Position numbers and translations under genes: made by a program. 21,964 nucleotides of DNA from an uncultured Muribaculaceae bacterium (lineage in GTDB: Bacteria > Bacteroidota > Bacteroidia > Bacteroidales > Muribaculaceae), in contig CALHWU010000129.1 of assembly GCA_938039795.1 (NCBI GenBank), forward strand, positions 1-21,964, read 5' to 3'. Shown here piece after piece: positions 16,013 to 21,964 of this stretch. Positions within the stretch are counted from its first letter, which is position 1. The number at the start of each line of letters is the position of its first letter. The notes under the pieces are model-generated. The model did no database searches. It was not told the DNA's origin and saw only the letters and a program-made list of their open reading frames with translations.

Positions 16013-17224
16013 ATGCCAGAATCGAACTTTATCGACTACGTCAAGATACTCTGCCGCTCCGGCAAGGGCGGAGCCGGCTCACGCCATTTCCACCGTGCGA
16101 AATACGTTCCCAAGGGTGGACCCGACGGGGGCGACGGGGGCCGCGGAGGCCACATACTGCTCCGGGGAAACTCCCACATGTGGACCCTCCTGCCGCTTCG
16201 CTACAGGCGCCACATCTTCGCCGGCAACGGCCAGTCGGGCTCGGAGAACCGCAGCTCGGGCAAGGACGGCGAGGACGTGACGATCGACGTGCCGTGCGGC
16301 ACGGTGGTGTTTGACGCCGAGACGGGCCAGTATCTGTGCGAGGTGACCGACGACGGCCAGATAGTGCCCCTGCTGCGTGGCGGACGCGGAGGCCTCGGCA
16401 ACTGGCATTTCGCCACGGCCACCAACCGCACTCCCCGTTACGCCCAGCCGGGCGAGCCGGCCATAGAGCGCACCGTCATCCTGGAGCTGAAACTTCTGGC
16501 CGACGTAGGTCTGGTCGGATTTCCCAACGCAGGCAAATCCACACTGCTCTCAGCCATATCGGCCGCCCGCCCCAAGATAGCCGACTATCCCTTCACGACC
16601 ATGGAGCCCCAGCTCGGCATCGTCAGCTACCGCGACAACCGGTCGTTTGTGATGGCCGACATACCGGGCATCATCGAGGGCGCCAGCGAGGGTCGCGGCC
16701 TGGGACTGCGCTTCCTGCGCCACATCGAGCGCAACGCGGTGCTGCTATTCATGGTGCCGGCCGACGCCGACGACATCACCCGCCAATACGAAATACTCCT
16801 CGAGGAGCTGCGCCGCTTCAATCCGCAGCTGCTCGACAAGCAGCGCCTGCTCGCCATATCGAAGTCCGACATGCTCGACCAAGAACTGAAGGACGCCATC
16901 GAGCCGACACTGCCCGCCGACGTTCCCCACGTATTCATATCGGCCGTGACCGGCGAGGGCATCGACCGCCTGAAGGACATGCTCTGGGGAGCGATCAACG
17001 ACGAACGCAACCAGATAGCCACGCCGTCGATCACCCACCGCCCGCTCGACGCCCGCCACCGCGTAGGCGAGGAGGACGAATTCATCATCGAGCAGGATCC
17101 GTCGGCTATGGATGAGGAGGCCGACGAGGAATTTGGCGACGAAGGCGAATGGGATACCGACTGGGATTATGACGACGCGGCCTCGCGCCTTGACGACGAC
17201 GGCGACCCGATAGGCAATGATTGA
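16013..17224 (+). CDS. obg: Obg-family GTPase (CgtA/ObgE) with acidic C-terminal tail
   Basis: A 403-residue essential-type GTPase acting in 50S ribosome assembly and stress control. Residues 1-158 are the glycine-rich Obg fold (KGGPDGGDGGRGGHI, GTVVFDAETG, LLRGGRGGLGNWHFAT). The G domain has G1 GFPNAGKS (169-176), the DYPFTT switch region (191-196), G3 DIPG (216-219), G4 as SKSD (283-286) in place of NKxD, and G5 around SAVTG (310-314). The end (355-403) is very rich in Asp and Glu (EEDEFIIEQD... DTDWDYDD) in place of the OCT domain seen in some Obg proteins. Its last 8 bases overlap the pgeF start, so the two are translationally coupled. Confidence 0.97.
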   Translation: MPESNFIDYVKILCRSGKGGAGSRHFHRAKYVPKGGPDGGDGGRGGHILLRGNSHMWTLLPLRYRRHIFAGNGQSGSENRSSGKDGEDVTIDVPCGTVVFDAETGQYLCEVTDDGQIVPLLRGGRGGLGNWHFATATNRTPRYAQPGEPAIERTVILELKLLADVGLVGFPNAGKSTLLSAISAARPKIADYPFTTMEPQLGIVSYRDNRSFVMADIPGIIEGASEGRGLGLRFLRHIERNAVLLFMVPADADDITRQYEILLEELRRFNPQLLDKQRLLAISKSDMLDQELKDAIEPTLPADVPHVFISAVTGEGIDRLKDMLWGAINDERNQIATPSITHRPLDARHRVGEEDEFIIEQDPSAMDEEADEEFGDEGEWDTDWDYDDAASRLDDDGDPIGND

Positions 17225-17960
17225 GACCGTCGGCCTCGATGCCGGGCCCGGCGTCGCAGCATTCTCGACTCTGAGGGGATGCACGCGCGCCGACGATCCC
17301 TACGACGGCCTCAACTGCTGCCACTATACGGGTGATGACCCGGCCCACGTAGCCGCCTCGCGCGAAGCGCTTGCCGTGCATCTTGCCATTTCGCCCGGAC
17401 GGATGATTATACCCCGCCAGACCCATTCGGTCAACGTAGCGGTCATTGCCGACCCTGATGCCATGCCGTCGCTTGAGGATGTCGACGCGCTCGTTACGCC
17501 GCTTCCTGCCGTGGCGCTGGTAATCCATACGGCCGACTGCACCCCCCTGCTGCTCAACGACCCGCAGGGCGGCGTCATTGCCGCCGTCCATGCCGGATGG
17601 CGCGGCGCCGTGGGCGGAATAGCGCTCAACGCGCTCCGGGCCATGGCCGCTCTCGGAGCCGACCCGCGCCGCATCATAGCCACCATGGGGCCCGCCATCT
17701 GTCCCGACTGCTTCGAGACCTCCCCCGAAATCGCCTCACGTTTCCCTGCGCAGTTCGTCAGCCATCCCGCGCCCGGCGCCCGTCCGCATGCCGACATCGC
17801 CGCCCTTATCCGGGCGCAGCTCATCGATGCGGGAGTCCGTGCCGAAGCCATCGCCATGCCTCCGCAGTGCACACGGTGCTGTCACGACCGCTTCTTCTCC
17901 GCGCGGCGTCTCGGCGTCGCCTCCGGACGCATGTCGAGCGTCATCATGCGCCGCGGCTGA
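17217..17960 (+). CDS. pgeF: Purine nucleoside phosphorylase / laccase-domain protein (YfiH, PgeF)
   Basis: A 247-residue multi-copper-polyphenol-oxidase-fold protein (DUF152, YlmD/YfiH). The zinc-binding His70 (RQTHS), Cys108 (TADCTP) and His125 (VHAGWRG) are all present, as are MGPAICPDCFE and the CTRCCHDRFFSAR end. E. coli YfiH/PgeF edits cytoplasmic peptidoglycan precursors, and human and bacterial relatives have purine nucleoside phosphorylase and adenosine deaminase activity. The ATG overlaps the obg stop by 8 bases. The stop codon abuts the stop of the convergent next gene with no spacer, so a shared terminator is not visible. Confidence 0.94.
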   Translation: MIETVGLDAGPGVAAFSTLRGCTRADDPYDGLNCCHYTGDDPAHVAASREALAVHLAISPGRMIIPRQTHSVNVAVIADPDAMPSLEDVDALVTPLPAVALVIHTADCTPLLLNDPQGGVIAAVHAGWRGAVGGIALNALRAMAALGADPRRIIATMGPAICPDCFETSPEIASRFPAQFVSHPAPGARPHADIAALIRAQLIDAGVRAEAIAMPPQCTRCCHDRFFSARRLGVASGRMSSVIMRRG

Positions 17961-18893
17961 TCATCTTTCCGACGGCGGCGCCCCCTCGAGGCTTCCGCGC
18001 TCGAAAGCGTCGATATAGCTGCCGCAGCTGACGTTTATAATCCGGCATCCCCGCTCATCGGCCATCCGGCGTATCGCATGATACCCCCTGAAAGCCAGAT
18101 AGAAACTGTAGACCACCTCGTGAAGCCGCACGCCGCGGTAGACCGACGCCACCCGCCGCTGTTCCTCGGCATTGTCATCGTAGAAATGCGGCTGCACGCT
18201 CACCACACGGTTCTCCTCATCCACCTCGATCGTGCGCATCCACGAATGATCCGCCCCCGCCACGTATATCACCTCGTAGCCCAGCCACAGCCCGATCATC
18301 AGCGACGGAATCAGCACATTGCGCGGCCGCGGCATCCCCCGGCCGCGGCCGTAGGCCCACCGCTGAATCCATCGCCACCCGTCGACCGCCAGGAAATTGA
18401 ACCGCTCGACAGCAATATGTCCGTTGCCGGCATAGGCCGACGCATCGGCCCCGAACGGCACGAAGAGCGTCATCTTCCAGTCGACCCGCCCGAGAGCCTC
18501 GCGCAGATCAGCCACATTCCCATCGGGCGTCGCACCGTAAAACACCGGATCGGCCATCACGTAGTAGCGCGGACGCAGCTCGAAAAACTCCGGCGTACGC
18601 GCCGCAAAGTTCACAGCCAGCAGATCGCGTCCTCGCAGCACGCTGCGGTCACCCCGCAGCAGATCGTTGAGCGACGGCCCGTTGCCGAGCACCACCAGTT
18701 CACGGCCCCGCATATCGCCATCGCCGTCCTGATTGCTGTCCGCGGCGCTATTGCTCGCCGCCCTCTTGGCGGTCCGTTTTTTCATTGCCCACCGACATCG
18801 GCGCGACTGCATCAGCAGCTTCGCTAGGCTGACAGTCGACTCCGCCGCAGCCGTCAGGCCCTCCGACAACTTTTCAGAAAAATTCTTGCTCAT
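17961..18893 (-). CDS. DUF115 / GT42-like protein with GNGPSL motif, candidate nonulosonate transferase
   Basis: A 310-residue protein. After a basic, low-complexity N-terminus it shows ELVVLGNGPSL (65-75), the nucleotide-loop motif shared by DUF115/MptE-like proteins and GT42 sialyltransferases such as CstII. It is followed by DLLAVNFAAR, RPRYYVMADPVFYG and NVLIPSLMIGLWLGYEVIYVAGADHSW (192-218), which parallels the core helix and strand of CstII. Conserved His216 and His236 are possible catalytic residues. Similar proteins occur in Bacteroidales surface-polysaccharide loci, with no defined function known to me. With legB, legF and a ptmE-like gene close by, a role in attaching legionaminic acid or a related sugar is a reasonable guess. 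I prefer ATG 18893 over the GTG at 18902. A weak TAATTTCG box lies at 18929-18922. It is convergent with pgeF with no gap. Confidence 0.72.
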   Translation of the reverse strand: MSKNFSEKLSEGLTAAAESTVSLAKLLMQSRRCRWAMKKRTAKRAASNSAADSNQDGDGDMRGRELVVLGNGPSLNDLLRGDRSVLRGRDLLAVNFAARTPEFFELRPRYYVMADPVFYGATPDGNVADLREALGRVDWKMTLFVPFGADASAYAGNGHIAVERFNFLAVDGWRWIQRWAYGRGRGMPRPRNVLIPSLMIGLWLGYEVIYVAGADHSWMRTIEVDEENRVVSVQPHFYDDNAEEQRRVASVYRGVRLHEVVYSFYLAFRGYHAIRRMADERGCRIINVSCGSYIDAFERGSLEGAPPSER

Positions 18894-18920
18894 CGTGCGC
18901 ACTATCGTTTATTCTTTCAT

Positions 18921-19000
18921 GCGAAATTAACGAAAACCCGCGAAAAACGCCCCCTCCCCCAGCGAAAAACCGCCGAAAAAGACTCTTTGACTCGCGAAAA
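18921..19000. other. Phased A-tract spacer (possible intrinsically curved DNA)
   Basis: The 183-base gap between the DUF115-like gene and tRNA-Leu holds six CGAAA(A) tracts starting at 18922, 18931, 18941, 18963, 18974 and 18994. Their spacings (9, 10, 22, 11, 20) all sit close to one or two helical turns, spanning 72 bases or seven turns of about 10.3. Regularly spaced A-tracts bend DNA, and this lies just upstream of the tRNA promoter. Confidence 0.6.
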
Positions 19001-19012
19001 ACCACCCCGTTT

Positions 19013-19044
19013 ATTGCAAATTAGCAAACTTACACCTAACTTTG
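19013..19044 (+). promoter_or_regulatory. Bacteroidota-type promoter of tRNA-Leu
   Basis: The -7 box TAACTTTG (19037-19044) fits TAnnTTTG. An ATTG element at 19013-19016 lies 20 bases upstream, close to the usual spacing of the -33 TTTG/TTG box. Transcription would begin near 19051, about 26 bases before the mature tRNA. Confidence 0.7.
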
Positions 19045-19076
19045 CACGAGCAAACGCCTCCTCCCGTCCCTCCCAT

Positions 19077-19160
19077 GCTCGAATGGTGGAATGGTAGACA
19101 CGAAGGACTTAAAATCCTTTGGCCATTGCGGCTGTGCGGGTTCGAGTCCCGCTTCGAGCA
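19077..19160 (+). tRNA. tRNA-Leu(UAA)
   Basis: 84 bases fold as a class II tRNA. The acceptor stem is GCTCGAA with TTCGAGC plus discriminator A. The anticodon stem AAGGA/TCCTT holds the loop CTTAAAA with anticodon TAA. There is a long variable arm, and GGTTCGAGTCC makes the T-arm. CCA is not encoded. It has its own promoter upstream and a hairpin terminator right after it. Confidence 0.95.
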
Positions 19161-19164
19161 CAAA

Positions 19165-19194
19165 AAATCCCGCTGCCCCTCGGCTGCGGGATTT
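19165..19194 (+). terminator. Intrinsic-type terminator after tRNA-Leu
   Basis: A hairpin with a 9-bp stem (AAATCCCGC at 19165-19173 pairing with GCGGGATTT at 19186-19194), extended by GCC/GGC after one mismatch, begins five bases after the tRNA. The 3' arm ends in a short T-rich tract. Confidence 0.75.
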
Positions 19195-19240
19195 CTCATT
19201 TAGTTCCGGGTTTCAACTTGAAGCTACCCTTTCCCCCCCC

Positions 19241-19280
19241 AAAAAAAATTCCGGCCCAGACATCACGCCTATAGCCGGAA
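19241..19280 (-). terminator. Intrinsic terminator of the glycosyltransferase operon, with adjoining C8A8 run
   Basis: Read on the - strand, a 7-bp stem (TTCCGGC at 19280-19274 with GCCGGAA at 19255-19249) is followed directly by eight T (19248-19241), and then eight G (19240-19233). It lies 52 bases after the stop of the last glycosyltransferase gene and is a typical rho-independent terminator. Confidence 0.8.
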
Positions 19281-19332
19281 ATCGAATTATAAAAGGAATT
19301 GTAATGTCGTTATTATTGAACTATACCATCGC

Positions 19333-20472
19333 TTATCGAGCTATTACATGTGTCTGTGTTTCCAACGATTGATATAGTCGTTTGTACTGTTCCGAAACAA
19401 TATGACCCGTAAACATATCACGGACTCGTTTTTGTGAATTTGCCGCAAGTCTATTTAGAAGGTTTTTGTCCTCTAACAGAGTATCTATTGCCGACGCGTA
19501 TACTTTTATGTTTCTATTTTCCACCTCCAGCCCAGTGATATCATTGACAGAAACCCAATTAACGCCAGAGCCATCAATCGTGTAGGTAACGGGAGGTGTT
19601 GAACAATACATAGCTTCGGCCAATGCTACTCCAAATGCCTCATTTTTAGTAATAGAAGGAAATGTGAAGATGGTGGCAGCATGATAATAAATACTGAGTT
19701 CCTCATCATTAAGCCGACCAAGCCAATGAATGCGCGAAGAGTGAAATCTATTTTTCAATAGAGAAGTCTGGGGCCCTTGTCCGCCTATCAACAAAACGCA
19801 TTCATGCTTTATATATTTTTCGGCTTCCAGTAGATATTCCAAACCCTTATATTCAACATGTCGGCCTACGAACAATAAGATCGGTTTATTACCATATTTT
19901 GATTTCAAAGCTGTAATTTTGCTTTCGTCTCCGTCCTTCAACTGAAATTTGTTTTCATTAATTGAGCATGGAATAATTGCCACCTTATCCTTATAACGTT
20001 GCAGAGCCTCTGAACTTTCTGCATAATTAGGACTTGTAGCTATAATTACATCTGCTCTTTTCAGAAGACGATGTTCTATCGGGCTTATAAAGCGATGAAG
20101 AAATTTCTGCGCTACCACATCACTATGCCAATGGACCACTAACTTGCGTTTTTTTCCAATCAACATGTTAAGATACAATGCTCCAAGAGGATTAGGATAG
20201 TGGAAGTGCACAACATCCGGGTTAAACAATCTAATATTGCGCCGTAATTCCCAATAATACTTCATAGATATTGGCTGGCTTGCAAAAACACCTTTTGTTG
20301 ATGCACGTACAACTGGAATACCATCAATATCTTCTTCACTGGATCTGTTCTCGTCGTTGAATGACAATATCCTTTGCTGATATTTTCTCAAAGATTCAAC
20401 AACAAAACGATTTATTGATTCTATTCCACCTTCTATGGGTGAATAAAATTTACCAATATGTAATACTTTCAT
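19333..20472 (-). CDS. GT4-family glycosyltransferase (GT-B fold)
   Basis: A 379-residue glycosyltransferase. The N-terminal half opens with KVLHIGKFYSPIEGGIESI, the usual acceptor-side Gly-rich loop, and includes DVVHFHYPNPLGA and HWHSDVV. The C-terminal half has FVGRHVEYKGLEYLLEA (donor phosphate contacts Arg204 and Lys209), a QGPQTSLLK turn, and the EX7E motif as Glu278/Glu286 in KNEAFGVALAEAM. This is the GT4 (glycogen-synthase/mannosyltransferase-like) layout, with a retaining mechanism. It transfers a sugar from a nucleotide donor to a growing lipid-linked glycan at the inner membrane; the sugar cannot be told. It lies 60 bases downstream of another GT4 gene and is followed by a terminator. 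The gene is AT-rich compared with the chromosome to its left. Confidence 0.92.
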   Translation of the reverse strand: MKVLHIGKFYSPIEGGIESINRFVVESLRKYQQRILSFNDENRSSEEDIDGIPVVRASTKGVFASQPISMKYYWELRRNIRLFNPDVVHFHYPNPLGALYLNMLIGKKRKLVVHWHSDVVAQKFLHRFISPIEHRLLKRADVIIATSPNYAESSEALQRYKDKVAIIPCSINENKFQLKDGDESKITALKSKYGNKPILLFVGRHVEYKGLEYLLEAEKYIKHECVLLIGGQGPQTSLLKNRFHSSRIHWLGRLNDEELSIYYHAATIFTFPSITKNEAFGVALAEAMYCSTPPVTYTIDGSGVNWVSVNDITGLEVENRNIKVYASAIDTLLEDKNLLNRLAANSQKRVRDMFTGHIVSEQYKRLYQSLETQTHVIAR

Positions 20473-20532
20473 TGCATATTAAAATTAAAAAAACGACAGA
20501 ATTAATAATCGGTAGAATTGGGATCCAAGAAG

Positions 20533-21573
20533 TTAAACAGACTGCAATTCCTTAATAATGGTTTGGGCCGTTTGTTGGTATGTATATTTTTCTATCAGAC
20601 TTTTATCGAGATTGATCTTTTGTAAATCCATCAACAGGGCATTAGCTAAATCATTAACATCCCCAGCATGAAAAAAACTGACCGGATAATCTTCATATAT
20701 TTCTTTAAAGACTGGTATATCTGAAATGATAGCCGGAGTACCCAATGCCATCGCTTCCAGTGGAGGGATACCGAAACCCTCGTAAAGTGACGGCTGAATC
20801 AGAGCACTGGCATTATGAATTGTACTCAACAAAGATTCATCATCCAAATACCCTGTAAAGACGATACTTTCATTTTCGAGAGACATATTAAAATCGGCAG
20901 CAGTCTTAAAATTATCTTTATTTCCAACTATAAAGAGTTTTTTGTGCAACCCTCTTTTTTTTGCCAGATTATAAGCACTTACCAGAGTTTCAAGACCTTT
21001 ATGTTTTTTGATATTCCCAACGAATACTATATATTCATCTTTTGGTGTGTTTGGACAATTTTGTGCCGTAAATTCTTTTACTTTTTCACTAAGTCCATTA
21101 TAGCATACGGTTATAGGTTTCGTTGTTGAAAAATGAAACTTGATCCTTGATTTTGAAAATTCTGAAGGTGTAATGATCCTATCTGATTTAGATATAGCAT
21201 ATTTCAAAAATCCATGGCGAATCAATTTACCGAAATCAGAACAAAGATTATCAACATCTAAAAATATCACATCGTGGATAGTCGAAACTATCGGAATTTT
21301 CACGCCCAATGGCAGATTATAATTGGGCGAGAAGAACACATCGCATTGATTTATTCTTTCGACCGGAAATCTGAATAATTCTTTCAGACTGAAAATTGGT
21401 ATTGTACAGTCTTGAAAACTTACATTTTCTTTCCAGTAGCATTCAAGATCACGGATATCTCCAACTAGCAGAATTTCATTTGAATCCGACTGTATAATAT
21501 GAGGCAACACCCCTTGGATAAATGTACCTATCCCACTACAACGGATCATTCTACAGTCTATGGCTATCTTCAT
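20533..21573 (-). CDS. GT4-family glycosyltransferase, mannosyltransferase-like
   Basis: A 346-residue GT4 protein of the WbaZ/MtfB-like kind. It starts MKIAIDCRMIRCSGIGTFIQ with the acceptor loop. It has the STIHDVIFLD motif near residue 100, ITPSEFSKSRI (136-144), VGNIKKHKGLETLV with Lys192 at the donor phosphate site, and the EX7E pair Glu265/Glu273 in SLYEGFGIPPLEAMALGTP. I chose ATG 21573 rather than 21597, because it begins with the conserved strand and avoids overlap with the acetyltransferase gene just upstream (4-base gap). The three AT-rich genes on this strand look like part of an O-antigen or exopolysaccharide cluster continuing beyond the window. Confidence 0.92.
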   Translation of the reverse strand: MKIAIDCRMIRCSGIGTFIQGVLPHIIQSDSNEILLVGDIRDLECYWKENVSFQDCTIPIFSLKELFRFPVERINQCDVFFSPNYNLPLGVKIPIVSTIHDVIFLDVDNLCSDFGKLIRHGFLKYAISKSDRIITPSEFSKSRIKFHFSTTKPITVCYNGLSEKVKEFTAQNCPNTPKDEYIVFVGNIKKHKGLETLVSAYNLAKKRGLHKKLFIVGNKDNFKTAADFNMSLENESIVFTGYLDDESLLSTIHNASALIQPSLYEGFGIPPLEAMALGTPAIISDIPVFKEIYEDYPVSFFHAGDVNDLANALLMDLQKINLDKSLIEKYTYQQTAQTIIKELQSV

Positions 21574-21577
21574 AGAT

Positions 21578-21964
21578 TTATTTATATAAACCGACAACGG
21601 TAGTATCCGATGGGACGTTTTTTTTAATTATCAGCGAGTTAGCTCCAATTCTTACATTGTCTCCGATATTCATATTACCCAATAGACTTGCTCCGGTCCC
21701 GATATATACATTTTTCCCTAATTGTGCAGCATGAGGAGCAGATCCATCTTCAATCACCCCAATAGTCACATTGTGAAAGATCACAGCATTATCTTGAAGC
21801 CGAGCCGTCTGATGAACGACTATAAGATATGGATGAGGCATTCGGCATGTACTTATCGCATCTAAAGAGGCGAAAGAATCCGGATGGATATCGCAATGAT
21901 ACATTCCTTGAACTTTAAGTACATGACAAAAATTTGAAGACATCGAATTTTGGGGTATAAGTCG
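21578..21964 (-). CDS. Serine-acetyltransferase-like hexapeptide-repeat acetyltransferase (probably 5' truncated by window edge)
   Basis: The frame is open from the window edge; an ATG at 21943 gives 121 residues, but in-frame codons continue upstream without a stop (RLIPQNS before that Met), so the true start is probably outside. The protein has the left-handed beta-helix of SAT-type acetyltransferases: CDIHPDSFASL, then LIVVHQTARLQDNAVIFHNVTIG with the likely catalytic His, LGKNVYIGTGASLLGNMNIGDNVRIGANSLI, and a short C-terminal end. In polysaccharide clusters these enzymes O- or N-acetylate sugars rather than making O-acetylserine. It ends 4 bases before the GT4 ATG, so the two are translationally linked. 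Confidence 0.82.
   Translation of the reverse strand, partial: RLIPQNSMSSNFCHVLKVQGMYHCDIHPDSFASLDAISTCRMPHPYLIVVHQTARLQDNAVIFHNVTIGVIEDGSAPHAAQLGKNVYIGTGASLLGNMNIGDNVRIGANSLIIKKNVPSDTTVVGLYK

Noticed and set aside
19161..19332. Invertible promoter for the polysaccharide cluster, as in Bacteroides capsule loci
   Set aside because: No long inverted repeats flank a promoter; the only palindromes are the two terminators, and the spacer is downstream of the operon.

Overview
The window reads as Bacteroidales (Bacteroidota) DNA. The evidence is a SusD-type protein, a Wzi-family outer-membrane protein, the long three-domain form of IspG, and promoters with the phylum's TAnnTTTG -7 box. There are no rRNA genes, CRISPR arrays or recognisable transposases. 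Base composition falls into three blocks: a moderate-GC left part (about 1-6400), a GC-rich centre (about 6500-19160) and an AT-rich right end (about 19200-21964).

Left (1-4746, + strand): the end of a polysaccharide utilisation locus. It holds the C-terminal part of a SusD-like glycan-binding lipoprotein, a GH144/glycoamylase-fold hydrolase, a GH43-like hydrolase with a discoidin and an Fn3-like domain, and a secreted serine esterase. It ends in a large inverted repeat facing ispG.

Centre, - strand (12410 down to 4939): a tightly packed series of seven genes, probably one operon: wzi - small lipoprotein - legB - rpoN - PAP2-like membrane protein - purE - ispG. Most of ispG (positions below about 6400) looks like Bacteroides sequence. 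Its first ~100 codons and everything upstream look like a different, more GC-rich Bacteroidales, possibly Muribaculaceae-like. This means either recombination or an assembly join inside ispG.

Centre, + strand (12471-17960): CaCA antiporter - legF - four-helix-bundle protein - ptmE-like guanylyltransferase - obg - pgeF. LegB, LegF and PtmE are three steps of the CMP-legionaminic acid (nonulosonate) pathway, split between two divergent gene sets and mixed with housekeeping genes. A convergent gene at 17961-18893 has a GNGPSL motif and a layout resembling DUF115/GT42 sialyltransferase-like proteins, so it is a candidate to use the activated sugar.

Right: a curved-DNA-like spacer, tRNA-Leu(UAA) with its own promoter and terminator, then a - strand AT-rich polysaccharide cluster (acetyltransferase, two GT4 glycosyltransferases) that ends in its own terminator. 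With Wzi and the nonulosonate genes, the right two thirds is largely about building a cell-surface glycan.
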